Assembly: GCA_963921825.1 (NCBI GenBank)
Contig: OY997592.1
Span: forward strand, 66,112,336 to 66,176,335
DNA length: 64,000 bases
Direction: 5' to 3'
Source: Erodium maritimum
Taxonomy: Eukaryota > Streptophyta > Magnoliopsida > Geraniales > Geraniaceae
Made by a program: the position numbers and the translations under genes. The notes under the pieces were generated by a model that worked only from the letters and a program-made list of their open reading frames with translations, was not told the DNA's origin and did not search any database. The number at the start of each line of letters is the position of its first letter. The first letter of the stretch is position 1. Shown here in pieces: positions 23,841 to 35,815 of this stretch.

Positions 23841-24580
23841 TGTGCTGCTGCTTGCTTGAGGGTTTGTGCCCACCCGAGTTGCCTTAAGTTTTTGAGGTCT
23901 CTCGGTTCGGTTCGTCGGTGGTTCCTCTTAAGTCTACTCGTTCATCCTTATTGGGTTTTCCGTTCACTATTGGTTCCAGCTTTCGCTACGTCCACGTTCC
24001 TCCTCGATGCTGATATTTTATTCTTCTCTTTCTCGACATTGTTGCGGTTGGATCCTTCGGCAAGTGTTGGTCGTTGTTGTGGTGTTTCTTGTTTGGCTTT
24101 CATGTTATTGTTCTTTATTGCTATGGGGGAGAGGTATCATTGGTGTCGTCGGTTTTGTCGGGATCGGTTTGCCGTTGATTTGGTTTTTACAGGTAGTTCC
24201 TTTGGATCCCTCCATGTTTAGATTGTTTTGTTCTTCAACTTTTTATCAGAGAAGAGCTCGTTGGCAAAGGGGTCTAACTCTCCTTTTGGATCGGCGTTAT
24301 GTGTTGGCATTCGTCGGGTTATCTTCGATAACTGAGCAGTATATAGAGGGTTGAAATAGGAGTTTCTGTTGTGATTATTGGTTCTCTTCTTCTAATTTCA
24401 TCGTCTTGGTGATTCGTTAAACTCGAAACTGATACTCTCGTCCTCGTTTCTCCTTCACTGTACACAATGTGAAGTACCTGACTCACAACCTGGCAAATAT
24501 AATAGCAAATTGATAAAAAAATAAAAAATAAAACTCAAAATACGTGACTGTAGAGTGATTTCCTCGATTCATATACATCA
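23841..24580. other. Spacer without recognisable gene
   Basis: GT-rich on the plus strand with long but unrecognised frames. It is probably part of the same decayed repeat as 23518-23840. Confidence 0.35.
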
Positions 24581-24874
24581 CATTGTCATTTTCTTTGCTG
24601 AAAACTTGCCAACTTTACCCTTCTGGCCTAATATACCATCACAGGACAATACGAAACACAGAAAGCTCTTGGGACTAACAAGTCAAGTAGTATACTGATA
24701 TGGTGCAGCCAAGGTTATAAATATAGTCATTGTCATTTTCTTTGCTGAAAACTTGCCAACTTTACCCTTCTGGCCTAATATACCATCACAGGACAATACG
24801 AAACACAGAAAGCTCTTGGGACTAACAAGTCAAGTAGTATACTGATATGGTGCAGCCAAGGTTATAAATATAGT
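24581..24874. repeat. Perfect 147-bp tandem duplication
   Basis: 24581-24727 and 24728-24874 are identical by eye. Both begin CATTGTCATTTTC and end AAGGTTATAAATATAGT. It lies 477-770 bp downstream of the enoyl-ACP reductase stop. Lack of divergence means a very recent duplication or an assembly artefact. Confidence 0.9.
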
Positions 24875-25350
24875 CTAATCATATATTTGCCTTCTCTGCA
24901 TCGGCAACCTGGCACCAACATGGCGTTTGATTTTTTGCCTGTTGGAACCTTGGAGTCATTGCCCACTGGCAATGAGCCTCGATTAATGAATGACTAGACG
25001 AAAGTTGTCGGTACAAGTAACTGCGAGCAAGCTCACAGATTCGACGAGCAACTCGTATGTCACTGTCAATGAGGTCGTGACACATGACCCCATATCTAGA
25101 GAAAAAATAGCACAACGGCAAGCAGAATGGGAACCACTACATTTTCTCTTGTAAATTCAGAAACTTTATCTCCATCACACTACATTTCACATCCCCCTTG
25201 AGCATTAACAAAAGCTGTATTTATTACAAAAACAGCACTAAGTGCTCAAAAGTTGATAACTCAAACGTTTGACTACTCGATTAGCAAAATTTGACAAGTA
25301 GTTGAAAGTAATATCATAATTAAAATCCTCTAAGAAAAATGGATAGATCT
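24875..25350 (-). other. 3' region of the enoyl-ACP reductase gene
   Basis: An 80-codon minus frame at 24879-25121 has no recognisable motif and I do not call it a gene. The part near 25140-25350 is probably the ENR 3'UTR. Confidence 0.45.
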
Positions 25351-28300
25351 CTAATGCTGAGCCTTTGGAATGTTAAGGTCTTTAAAAACAGGACTGTCAA
25401 CTGCTACGCCCATAGCATTTAAACCGTTGTCAACATATACAACAGCACCAGTAATGGCAGAGGCCAGAGGCGATACCAGGAAGGCAGCTGCATTCCCCAC
25501 CTCATCTGTCATATTAATTTCCACGGCTCAGTGATCATCTTAGATATAAAATATGTGTGAGAGAAAAGCGATTATTGGGCAATGGCACAAGGAAGTCACC
25601 TGCTGTTAGTTCCTTCTGCAGAGGTGCGTTATTGAATGAATATTCGATCATTGTATCAATGAATCCAATTGCTTTTGCAGCTCTGCTTCCCAGTGGACCT
25701 GGATTTCTTATTTTTAACGTTATGCGGAAAATAGTAATAATATGATGCAAGATGTAGTATGCGGGAGCCAACACCATTGCAGTGAATAAAGACAAAAAAA
25801 TACCCTAAGGTATTCACTTTCTGCAAATCGTAGCCCTCTTTTTTGATAACTGCAAACAAAAAGTGTCTTGAACTTGCTTTTTTGTTGCACTTTGTGTCAA
25901 TTTGTTTCAAAATGATGATTTAACCTTTTAAATAACAAGTAAAAAACAAAAATCCAGAACTTTCATCTCCCTTGAACCTCTTTGTACGTCCAAAGAGAGA
26001 AAATTAAGGAAGGTGAAAACTATGGTTTTTTTGTTTTGTTTTTTACTTATTATTATTATTATTATTATTATTTAAATTTAAATTTAAATCTTCAAGGTAA
26101 AACAAATTTACGCAAAGTGCAACAAAAAGGAAACTTAACTTAAGTATACTTTTTTTGTAATTATATAAGAAGAGGGCTACGATTTGCAACAAGTAAATAC
26201 CTCAGGGTACTTATGTGCAATTATACCCAGAGAATATGAAGTAGTTATAGATTTCAAGTTTTCATCAACTTCCTAGGAGGTAATTCTGCATAATCAATTG
26301 CAAGATCAGTGGCATAACAAAATCACTACAATGACGAATTAACACTTGAACCCCCTAATGGACACAATGTCTGTTCTAAAGCTGATAAATATAGAAAAAA
26401 GGGCAATACCTGCAGATATTGTATTAACTCTGATTTTGTGTTTTCGTCCCGCTTCGAAAGCCAGCACCTATGTGATGGAGTACAAACCAGAGTTACAAAT
26501 AAAATCTAAAAGCATGTAAAGCTATGTTTTCTGTAGATGCTAGGACCATAACTATGGGGATTGGAACCAGTGCATGTAAAGCTGAAGTGATGAACATAAA
26601 ATGAGAACTTACTCGTGTATCACTCTCCAGTGCAGATTTTGCAGAACTCATACCCCCACCATATCTGTGTGCATGACACAAATTTAGATTTGATTAACCA
26701 TTCTTAGAGCAAAAAATGAAGTAAAGAAAGCAAGTCACACATACCCTGGAATGATCCTTTCAGAAGCAATGTATGTGAGTGAGATCGAAGAACCACCTAT
26801 GACAACAAAGGTTCAAACTTTAGTACTACATTGGAATAAAGGAGAGGTAAAAAAGAAAGCATGCATCAGATAGTTGGCACAAACCATACCTGGGTTCATT
26901 ATTGGAATGAAGTGCTTGAGTAAGGAAACATAAGAATAGCTTGATGCAGATACAGCCGCAAGATATCCTTTCCTTGATGTCTCCAATAGTGGCTTACTCA
27001 CCTATTGAAGAGAGGACATCTAGTTAGATTCTAAACTATAAATAAGTATATCTAAATGTTATATTCAAGATCTGAACTTTTGATTCATACCTCAGGCCCA
27101 TTAGCAAGTGAGTGCACAAGTATGTCAATGCTGCCAAAATCCTGCTTCACAGTTTCAGCACATTCCTGCAAGAAATTGCAATGGTAACTACAACATTAAG
27201 CTCTACAGGTTTATGATCTGACACTAACAGAAATTTGGACTTTTCTTCATATCTTGACAAGATAAGCGGTTTTATACCCTAACAGTCCAATTAGAAGCTC
27301 CAGCATAACGTTTATTGGTTTTGATCTGCACATGTCCAAATTAAAACATGACTAATTGTGACAAAACTAATTTGTTTGATCTTCTTTAAATAGTATATGC
27401 TCCTCCTTACATCTTCAGGCACATCCTCAGGGTTGTCAAAAACTGCATCTAAGGGATACACTTTAGCAATTTCCATCAAAGATCCATCTGGCAACCTGGC
27501 AAAACAAACTTCATATCAGCAGAGACAATCCTCAGCTTTACCTGTTTCTATGTAACAGAAAGATCTACATCTTACACTCGTGAGCCATCGAACTTTCCAC
27601 GCCGCAGGCTGGTTTCAAAGATGTTTAAAGCCTGCACACGAATCTCCCATGTCAATGATCATGCCCTTGTCATGTGGTTTGGGAGAAATAGATTTTGCTT
27701 ATTTTTCTTGTTCAAATTATCTTTTTTTTTTACTTCCAAACTAAGTTGCTAGGATTGATCTATGCACTCACCGGGACCCAAGTTCCAACCAGAATTTCAG
27801 CTCCAGCAGCAGCAAGGGATTTTGCTATGGCCCAACCATAGCCATTATTATCAGCTATACCAGCGATGAAAGCTCTCTTACCTGGAGAACTATAATGTAT
27901 AAGGTTGAAGAATTATAAAGTAAATCCCTAAAACAAAGGTAGGTCTGATATTGTATTTATAGAGAATGTATTACCAAGATGTGATGATCTTCTTTGAAGT
28001 TTTTTTTTAAAAGTCAGAAGAGAAAACATCACAACCAGTCAGTCATAACAGTATAAAACAAGGAAAGGAAAGACTGAAGGAAACTTGAAGACATATTAGG
28101 AAGTAGAAAGATAAAGAAAAAGAAAAGTAACCTCTCAAATCAATGGGCAACCCGGGCAAAGGCTTGTTCTCACTAGCTCCAGACATTGCCCTTGTAACAA
28201 ATTTGTTAAATTTCACTGAAGAACTTGTAAAACTCTTCTGAGAGATGGATGATATGCGAGATGCACTACCCATCTTAGCCCATGATGCACCTTTTACATT

Positions 28301-28402
28301 GGCACTAAGAACTTTAGCTCCTTCATTGAGAGCTCTGATAGATGAGGAAATGCAGGGTTTTGCCGTCACCATCTGCAGGCCAGAAGCTGCTATTGCTGCC
28401 AT
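25351..28402 (-). CDS. MOD1/ENR1: Plastid enoyl-[acyl-carrier-protein] reductase (NADH)
   Basis: Last step of each fatty-acid elongation cycle in the chloroplast: reduces trans-2-enoyl-ACP with NADH. Twelve coding exons on the minus strand: 28402-28132, 27881-27772, 27631-27576, 27495-27411, 27325-27278, 27165-27091, 27001-26890, 26796-26745, 26664-26613, 26467-26410, 25698-25600 and 25505-25351. They total 1173 nt, a 390-residue protein, with all phases matching. An N-terminal transit peptide of about 70 residues is followed by [25 protein letters not shown], the NADH-binding start. [19 protein letters not shown] and YGGGMSSAK carry the catalytic Tyr-x7-Lys of plant ENR. The C-terminus is [12 protein letters not shown]..., as in the family. 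A 5'UTR intron is likely (29453 to 28419). Arabidopsis mod1 mutants show that loss of the enzyme disturbs growth. Confidence 0.96.
25801..26209. repeat. Foldback MITE in an ENR intron
   Basis: Left arm TACCCTAAGGTATT...CAAATCGTAGCCCTCTT is mirrored by the right arm AAGAGGGCTACGATTTGCAAC...CTCAGGGTA. Complementarity extends about 120 bp inward (both arms contain TTGTTGCACTTTG in one orientation). An ATT microsatellite lies inside at about 26048-26071. It is in the intron between the exons ending 26410 and starting 25698. No target duplication was recognised. Confidence 0.75.
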
Positions 28403-28418
28403 TTTTGACAAACAGATT

Positions 28419-29540
28419 CTGGAAGAGGAAAGTAGAGATCCATAATGCATTACAAACAAAACTAATGATAATTTAAATTCCCTATTTGAATTCAATTATA
28501 AATACAATGACACATACAAAGATAGTAAGCGAAATTTTTGAAGAAACCCAACAAACATAATTTCTTAAATTCCCAAGTCCTACTAATTCTTCGGCAACAG
28601 CATCATGTGCAAAATTCCATATTTCCATAGACTAGTTATGGGTGGAATCCATAAACAAAACATGATTCTATGCCATCTTTTTTGCGAACTGTTGAAACAA
28701 TTCATTTTCATTATAAATTTTGGTTTTGACCATCATATTAAAGCAAGATTGATTGAGCTTCACAAACAATATATAGGAACAAACAAAGTTCAGAAATCGG
28801 ATGCATCTAATCTAATGCCTGCCTACTAGTGTAATTTAACTTTAAAGCATTGCTCTGAGAACTGATACATTATATATAACAAAAACTGAGAAAATTTTCT
28901 CGGTTGAATTGTTTTCACATCTTCAGCTGCAATAACGAAAAAATAACAGCTTCTAGTTTCACAGTGTGCATTACATTTTCAAACACAAGGAGCATGAAAC
29001 TAGCAGCTACATTATCACAGATCTATGAAAGAAGGAGCGAAACTAATAAATACCCATTATAGACTTAAGACTAGCTAACCAAATAAAAACAAAGCAACCA
29101 TAAATGCAATTGTATGACATTATTAACAAACATCAATTACAGCAACATTTCTAACAAAAATGAAAGATTTCAAGCATACTCTGTACAAATTCAACTATCA
29201 GGCAAAAATCGAAATGCACATAACCCGTATACATCCAACATTCCAGCTCAACAACAAGATCATGCCCTCGAGCAAAATGATTCTAAATTAAACTCCCCAA
29301 ACTCAAACAAAATGCGTAAAATTATATTATTATTTTTCAGCTTATACTCCTCTTGTACTAGAAGCCAAAAGCAGCACAACAAGCATGAGAAATGGAGTCC
29401 ACGTCGTATAAGTAAAGAACTTGACGATGAGCTTCAACGGAGATTCAGCGTACCTGAGTTGCTTCAACGGAGAGACGAGCAATGACGACCCTGCAAATAT
29501 CCCACCCTCAGAGGTTTTTCCCTTCAGCTGTGGGGAACCC
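28419..29540 (-). other. Probable 5'UTR intron and leader of ENR
   Basis: An acceptor CTTCCAG just upstream of the ATG (exon resuming at 28418) and a donor CTCAG|GTACGC at 29454/29453 suggest a leader intron of about 1 kb. The first noncoding exon would lie near 29454-29540. The interval holds no coding sequence. Confidence 0.6.
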
Positions 29541-30266
29541 TAGCAGAGATGGCTAGGAGTGTAATTACAATGATGACCCTGGGAGGCCTTTTCGGCCCAA
29601 ACGTTTGGAGGCCTGTTTCGGTTATGGGCCTAGCCCAATAGTAACAACCTTGAGAGAATAGAAAATAAGCTCACAATAAAAGCATTGCACAAAATCCTCA
29701 CTAATTTCTTCAAAAAAAAAAAAATCATCATTAATCAAATTCCTAGCCGTTCAAACCGTGTTGATAAAAAAATGGTAAGTTTGTAAAATAGACACTATTT
29801 GAAACCTCTATTTTTTTTGAGAAATTATATATTTATTTTTAATTTAATAAATATACCTAATCAGATGAGTCCGTCGATAATTTTTATTCAGAAAAAAAAT
29901 AAAATAAATGTTAATTTGCACTAAATTTGCAAATAACACATCAAAATGAGTAGGTCATAAGTCCTAATCAGTGAATGAAGGTGATTTGTTCTTTGTTTGT
30001 CAATTTTAATTTAATATATATAGTTTGATTTTGCAAATTTACATGGTATTGAATTTAAATTGACCGGACCACTCAGTCATGTTCTGTTTAGAGTTTTTGT
30101 CGTGACCTCAACCCCTTGCTTCTTTAGCATACAAAAAATGGCATCTGCAGTAATACAAATCCCTATTTCTGGTGTACTTTTCACTTCCCTTTCTTTTCAA
30201 TCATTCATTAATTCCAAAGCTTTAGGTTATTTGTTTATGTAGCGGTGGATTAGCAATTCCTTCGAG
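29541..30266. other. AT-rich intergenic spacer
   Basis: Upstream flank of ENR, then AT-rich DNA. No gene or clear repeat was found. Confidence 0.5.
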
Positions 30267-30419
30267 ATGCCATCAGCGGCGGAAGTTTCAGATCACCGGA
30301 CCGGCGGCGATTGCGGCGTCACCGAGCAAAATCTTCCACCAACACAGCCGCCGGCGGTGGCTGCAGCTCCCCAACACATGGAAGCAGACAAGCCAGCTGG
30401 GGAGATTGGCAACGAAGAG
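30267..30419 (+). other. Possible orphan first exon (51 codons)
   Basis: A GC-rich frame MPSAAEVSDHRTGGDCGVTE...GEIGNEE ends exactly at a good donor GAAGAG|GTAAGC, in contrast to the AT-rich surroundings. No downstream exon could be joined with confidence. It could be the first exon of an unrecognised gene or a captured fragment. Confidence 0.3.
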
Positions 30420-30421
30420 GT

Positions 30422-31960
30422 AAGCTTATGTTATTATATCTATCCATCTATGTCTTTGAGAACTATCTTGTTAAGCACACTCCTAACGAAGAAAATTATG
30501 CAAAATCAAACATAATTTAGGTATTCAAATTTAATTAGATAAATAAGTTAATTTTAACAGTGTTTACTTTTAATTAATTATAAATATAAAAATTAATTTG
30601 TCATAATGAATATAGGCATATCTATCAAAATATTCTACCGATGCTTTTTCTCCTTAACTCTAAGTTCTACTTTGACGACGATGTTTAAATCCACGGGATC
30701 CATCTCATTCAACACCTTCTCCCCCATCTCCTCCGATAATTAATCTCCGGATCTCTCTTGAAATTGCCAGGGTAAGGGATCAAAACCTCTCGACTACCTA
30801 ACCAACGCCAGGGGTGGCTTTGTGGTGGTCTCACACCTCCTCCCTTACTCTGCGGATCATTGGTATTATAGGAAACGGGAATGAAGTTGGTCCGGGTTAC
30901 AAGCGAGGGTCGGATTCGATCGTTATGGATCTTCGTGCTGGTCCTTTCTGACCCCCTCCCCCTGCTGGATCGTGGAAATAGAGATAAGCATTTGGGTTTG
31001 CAAGCGTGACTGACGAGAGAAGACAATTGTTGTCGCATATGGAGTTTCACAATAAATGGCTGAAGATCGACGATGATGTTGTGTTGTCGTGGATTAACGG
31101 TAGGAGCCTCCCACGTAACCTCATCACTTCCAATGAGTATCATACGATAGAACGGAACGTTGTCGAGGAGATCACATCCTGTCCAATTAGGATATGACAA
31201 GGCCCGATCATTTTCCTCATTCTTTCCCCAACAAACTCGTTGGCCACTTGAAGTCCTCCTTTACGGGTCCCCACCATTAACTAATGTGTAGTTCAAGCAA
31301 AGCCATATTGATTAGAGCGGAGGAAAGCGATATTTGTATTTCTCCACTTGAATAAAGGTAGATCCCGTACTTCTTCATCTAGAATAACTAAACATTTCTA
31401 TTACAAGGTCAACACCTCGAACATATATAAGACTATACCTGTTATTATATAATTGATAATACCTACTATATTTATGACTTAATAAAATAAATTATTGTTT
31501 TGCTAAAGAAAAATATAGGTAGATCTATCTCTATATAAAATGAATATTACCCTTTTGAAAATTTCAATATTCAAATCCTATATATTATTTATATGAGAAT
31601 GGATACTAGTAGGTTTTTGTGTTAAAAAGATAGATTAGATTGATATAAATGAATAAAAAACATATAGACATATCTATTTATTAATTAAGTTAATAATCAT
31701 CAAGAAAATACATAATGACAAATATTAAATTTTAGGTTAGAGAAACCTAACTTCTACCAGTCGAACTTAACATATAATAATTTATATTGTTTAGAAGAGT
31801 TGTTTTTCTGTAATTTATTTCTCTGTTATTTATTTTCCTTTTTTGCATGACACAAAAGTGGCATCGAGGCATTGACGATGCTACCACGTTTCAATACATT
31901 AAATCAATTATTGAGCTGGAAAACAATTTAAATAATAAAATAAAACATCCCAAATTCTTC
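30422..31960. other. Spacer with an unassigned GC-richer block
   Basis: 30700-31200 is GC-richer, has overlapping frames on both strands, and a fragment KGSKPLDYLTNARGGFVVVS. I recognise no family and it carries stops. The rest is AT-rich. Confidence 0.35.
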
Positions 31961-31998
31961 AGAGACTCGCACTGTGCTCAGAACTCAAGAGTAAATAG

Positions 31999-32067
31999 AT
32001 GGTTGTGGTGGTGTCGTTGAAATTGTGCCCTGCTCGTGTCTGCGATTCTCTCCATCTCTCTATCTGA
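31999..32067 (+). other. Upstream ORF 1 before the polyamine transporter
   Basis: A 22-codon frame (MVVVVSLKLCPARVCDSLHL + SI) whose TGA shares its last base with the ATG of a second uORF. It lies about 580 bp before the main ATG, in what looks like a leader exon. Functional only if this segment is transcribed. Confidence 0.45.
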
Positions 32068-32120
32068 TGCGGCGGAGGAACAACATCTTAGCTTTCTCTG
32101 ACCTAATGGTTCCTCAATGA
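32067..32120 (+). other. Upstream ORF 2 before the polyamine transporter
   Basis: A 17-codon frame (MRRRNNILAFSDLMVPQ) that starts in the TGATG overlap with uORF 1. A one-base overlap of two uORFs is known from plant SAMDC leaders, where they regulate translation by polyamines. Confidence 0.4.
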
Positions 32121-32581
32121 CGAACGGAACCATCGCTACGGTCTGAAGAATAATCGTTCGATTGATGGTTTGCGCTTCTACTCATACCGTCTATTTTGAA
32201 GCTTTTCCTGTGATTGCTCGAAGATATTTCAATTTTTTTTGTCTTTGTTATCGGTTTCATTGCTGCTTCAGATCTATATGGAGATGGGTTATTCAAATAT
32301 CTTGTTCTGTTTGCTTTGAATCTGTCGTTTATTGCAATTTGCGTTTGATCGGTGCATGATTTTGTCGTTGTTGTTGTGATTTTGCTTTGATTATTGTATC
32401 TAAGTTGTTTTTCATATGAATTGAGGATGACCCATTTGATGTTTTTGGTGGATTATGAAAATTATCTGGTTTGTTTTTCTTAAGTAGTGCTAGTTTGTTT
32501 TTTCACACATTTTTGAAGTGAGGAGCTTGATGTTGAATGCAGAAATTGAGGAACACAGCAAATAGAGAAGCTTCTGTTACA

Positions 32582-34006
32582 ATGATTGAGGGTGATGGTT
32601 CTGAGTATGTTAACATTAGGGAGGCTCCTCTTAATGGGGTAGGGAATAATAATCACCACAAGAAAGTTTCAGTCATACCACTTGTGTTCCTCATCTTCTA
32701 TGAAGTCTCTGGAGGCCCTTTTGGGGTTGAGGACAGTGTTCAGGCTGCAGGGCCCCTTCTAGCCCTTGCTGGGTTCTTAATCTTTCCCTTCATATGGAGT
32801 GTCCCTGAAGCTTTGATCACAGCTGAGATGGGTACCATGTTCCCTGAAAATGGAGGGTATGTAGTTTGGGTCTCTTCTGCATTGGGTCCATACTGGGGGT
32901 TTCAGCAAGGTTGGATGAAGTGGCTTAGTGGTGTCATTGACAATGCTCTTTACCCAGTTCTGTTTCTTGATTACTTGAAATCTGGAATCCCAGCTCTAGC
33001 TGATGGATTTCCTAGAACATTAGCAATTTTAGCCTTGACTGTTGTGTTGACTTATATGAACTATAGAGGTTTAGTCATTGTGGGATGGGTTGCTGTTCTT
33101 TTGGGTATCTTTTCAATCCTCCCCTTCGCGGTAATGGGTTTTATATCAATCCCAAAACTGGAGCCTTCAAGATGGTTAGTAGTAGATCTCAACACTGTGG
33201 ACTGGAACTTGTATCTGAACACACTCTTTTGGAATCTAAACTATTGGGACTCAATCAGTACACTAACGGGGGAGGTTGAAAACCCAAAGAAAACGCTCCC
33301 AAAAGGTCTATTCTATGCTCTGATCTTGGTTGTTCTTGGGTACTTCTTTCCTCTCCTAATTGGTACTGGAGCTGTTCCTCTAGAACGAGACTTGTGGACT
33401 GATGGGTATTTCTCAGACATTGCTAAGATGATTGGTGGAGTCTGGTTGAGATGGTGGGTCCAAGCAGCAGCCGCAATGTCAAACATGGGTATGTTTGTTG
33501 CAGAGATGAGCAGTGACTCTTTCCAACTTCTGGGGATGGCAGAACGGGGAATGTTGCCTGAGGTCTTTGCCAAGAGGTCCCGTCATGGAACCCCGTTGAT
33601 TGGTATCTTATTCTCAGCTTCTGGTGTGGTGTTGCTTTCATGGCTGAGTTTCCAGGAGATTGTAGCTGCAGAGAACTTCTTGTATTGCTTTGGGATGATT
33701 TTGGAGTTTATTGCATTCATAAAGCTGAGGAGGACACACCCAGCTGCATCAAGACCTTATAAGATACCTGTGGGAACCGTTGGATCCATTCTCATGTGTG
33801 TTCCTCCAACCATACTGATTTGTGTTGTGTTGGCTCTGTCTACTCTTAAAGTCATGGTTGTGAGTCTTGTAGCTGTGATGATTGGTCTTGTGATGGAGCC
33901 ATGTCTGAGATATGCTGATAGGAACAAATGGATGAAGTTTTCTGTAAGTGCTGATCTTCCAGATCTTCAGGTTGGTAGCACTGAAAGCACTTCCTTGATA
34001 GATTGA
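32582..34006 (+). CDS. PUT: Polyamine uptake transporter (PUT/LAT family, APC superfamily)
   Basis: Membrane permease for polyamines, paraquat and related amines in plants. One coding exon, 474 residues from ATG 32582. The in-frame ATG at 32537 spans the probable acceptor TTGAATGCAG and would be removed with a leader intron. The protein opens with a short hydrophilic tail, then [50 protein letters not shown] and [16 protein letters not shown], all diagnostic of PUT proteins. About 12 hydrophobic segments follow and the tail is short and hydrophilic. Arabidopsis PUT1 and PUT2 lie next to NFD3, as here, so I favour the PUT1/PUT2 type, but the exact orthologue needs a tree. Confidence 0.93.
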   Translation: MIEGDGSEYVNIREAPLNGVGNNNHHKKVSVIPLVFLIFYEVSGGPFGVEDSVQAAGPLLALAGFLIFPFIWSVPEALITAEMGTMFPENGGYVVWVSSALGPYWGFQQGWMKWLSGVIDNALYPVLFLDYLKSGIPALADGFPRTLAILALTVVLTYMNYRGLVIVGWVAVLLGIFSILPFAVMGFISIPKLEPSRWLVVDLNTVDWNLYLNTLFWNLNYWDSISTLTGEVENPKKTLPKGLFYALILVVLGYFFPLLIGTGAVPLERDLWTDGYFSDIAKMIGGVWLRWWVQAAAAMSNMGMFVAEMSSDSFQLLGMAERGMLPEVFAKRSRHGTPLIGILFSASGVVLLSWLSFQEIVAAENFLYCFGMILEFIAFIKLRRTHPAASRPYKIPVGTVGSILMCVPPTILICVVLALSTLKVMVVSLVAVMIGLVMEPCLRYADRNKWMKFSVSADLPDLQVGSTESTSLID

Positions 34007-34739
34007 AGAATGCAACACCCAAAACATAACAAAACAACGAAGATGGACGGAGATCTTCAAATGCTCAGCACAATAGAGCAAGGGTTGTTTTGCATCTGTT
34101 TCTGAAGTTATGTTAGATGGGAGTTAAGGTACGAGAGTTGGAAATAAGCACTGGCATTGTATGTGTTTGAAGGGAGTTGTATGCAGTAGATTTTAGCTGC
34201 CTGTGCTGATGAATCTTAAATTCTGTAGTTTTAAAAGTACTTTTTAGAGGTCTACTTTGTTCTAAGTTTGCAATGAATGGTGAAGAAGCAATTTATTATC
34301 TCTTCATTTTGAAACAGGCATGTCAAGAACACAAGATTAGCATTTCTCATAATTACCAACTTACCAAACTTAACCTCATTCAAGTTCTATAATTACCGTG
34401 ATGGGAAGAAAAATAGGGTTAATAACATTTAGTTATCCTAAGTTTACCCATTTTCCAACTCCTAAACCTAAGTTATAAATTCATTTTGTACCTGCCTAGG
34501 CTTCAAAAAATATATATATACATGACTATTTTTTTACCAGAAAAATGACAAAAATATCCTTGACATTAATATCAAAAGAATGTTTTTATCTAATTTTTTT
34601 TTATATATCTATCTATTCAACAATTTTTTTACATCAAATCAAAATGTTTTGAGTGGTTATAAAGTGTTTTATTTAGATTAGGGTCAATGATTTATTTTCT
34701 AACAAAACAAGAGCTCTTTGGATTTTTTTTAAACCTTTA
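34007..34739. other. 3'UTR and AT-rich spacer, possible MITE half
   Basis: 34007-34320 is likely the transporter 3'UTR. GGGTTAATAACATTTAG at about 34427 resembles the start of MULE-type MITEs seen elsewhere, but I found no matching right end. Confidence 0.4.
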
Positions 34740-35425
34740 CTAGATGGAAATTGGGACCATCGTCAAGGGGGCTTGGTTGAAACGGTGTTGTGCTTTTGGT
34801 GGAAACCGTGGAGGGCAAGAAACGCCCGTGTCTGGAGGCAAGAGATGCTAGTGGCAGAGAAGATTTGGAGAGGGGCCAAAATTATGTTGAGGGAGTGGGT
34901 GGAGTCCCGTCCGAAGCCCTAAGAGGAAGGAATCAGGGGGCTGGCCGCATAAGGCGTTGGTTTAAGCCGACAATGGGAAATGTCAAAATAAACGTGGACG
35001 GGGCGATTTTGGGTTCAGCGAGCGGAGGCGGAATGCTTTGTAGGAATGGTATGGAATGGGCATTAATTGCCAAGTGTATGGTTATCTCGGGTATACAGAT
35101 GCCGGAGATCATAGAGATACTGTGCATTAATGAGGCTCTTTCCTGGATTTATGAAGCAGACTGACAAGCAGGTACCATCGAGTCGGACTGGTTGAGTGTT
35201 GTGCAAACTATCAAGGGAAAGGAGTGTCTTATGTCCCCGCTGGGACTAGTTGTCATGGAATGCAGAGTCAAGCTTTAAGCGCTTCCTTATTTTCAGTTTT
35301 TGTTCATTGTGCTAATGGTTGGTGTACTTGGATTGACAGATCACGGAGAGACCTCAAGTGCTTCGTGATATCTTGTCCAATGATTTACTGAATGAATAAG
35401 AATGCCGGTTTATGATAAAAAAAAG
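34740..35425 (+). pseudogene. 5'-truncated L1-type LINE fragment (RNase H end)
   Basis: Frames give WWKPWRARNARVWRQEM and then KINVDGAILGSASGGGMLCR, the zinc-RT tail and RNase H start of plant L1 elements. Another frame shows IESDWLSVVQTIKGKECLMS. Stops and frameshifts break it. It ends in an A-rich tract GATAAAAAAAAG at about 35416-35426, the expected LINE 3' end. Confidence 0.8.
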
Positions 35426-35815
35426 TGTAATAAAGTCACAAAAAATAAAGATGCATGGAACTAACACACAATATTGCACAAATGAATTATGAAACTGAAA
35501 TATAACTTCTGGTACCAGAAGTTATACATTCTTCAGTTGATCTGATACAGATGTATAATTATTGTCACTAGAACAAGAAGAGGCAGCATAACATGGAGAT
35601 GAAAAACCAGTGCACAAAAGGATGGATAGAGCCTTCTCACCAACCAAACAGCAGATTATTTTAGAGCTATAGGTAAATATTCTTCCCAAGTACAGAAAAA
35701 CAAACAAATCAAGGACTCTTAAGTACTCAAATCTCATTGTTCCATCTAACATTGCAATGAGATGAATATTCCAAACAAACCAAGTAAAAACAGTACTAAA
35801 TTTCATTGTTCCATT
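35426..35815 (-). other. 3' flank of RPS11m
   Basis: Likely 3'UTR of the mitochondrial RPS11 gene on the minus strand. No other gene was found. Confidence 0.45.

Noticed and set aside
24879..25121. 80-codon frame downstream of ENR
   Set aside because: No family similarity; it overlaps the presumed 3' region and abuts the tandem duplication.
32537..32581. Upstream in-frame ATG for the polyamine transporter
   Set aside because: The ATG lies within TTGAATGCAG, a good splice acceptor after a T-rich tract; the extra 15 residues are not seen in PUT proteins.
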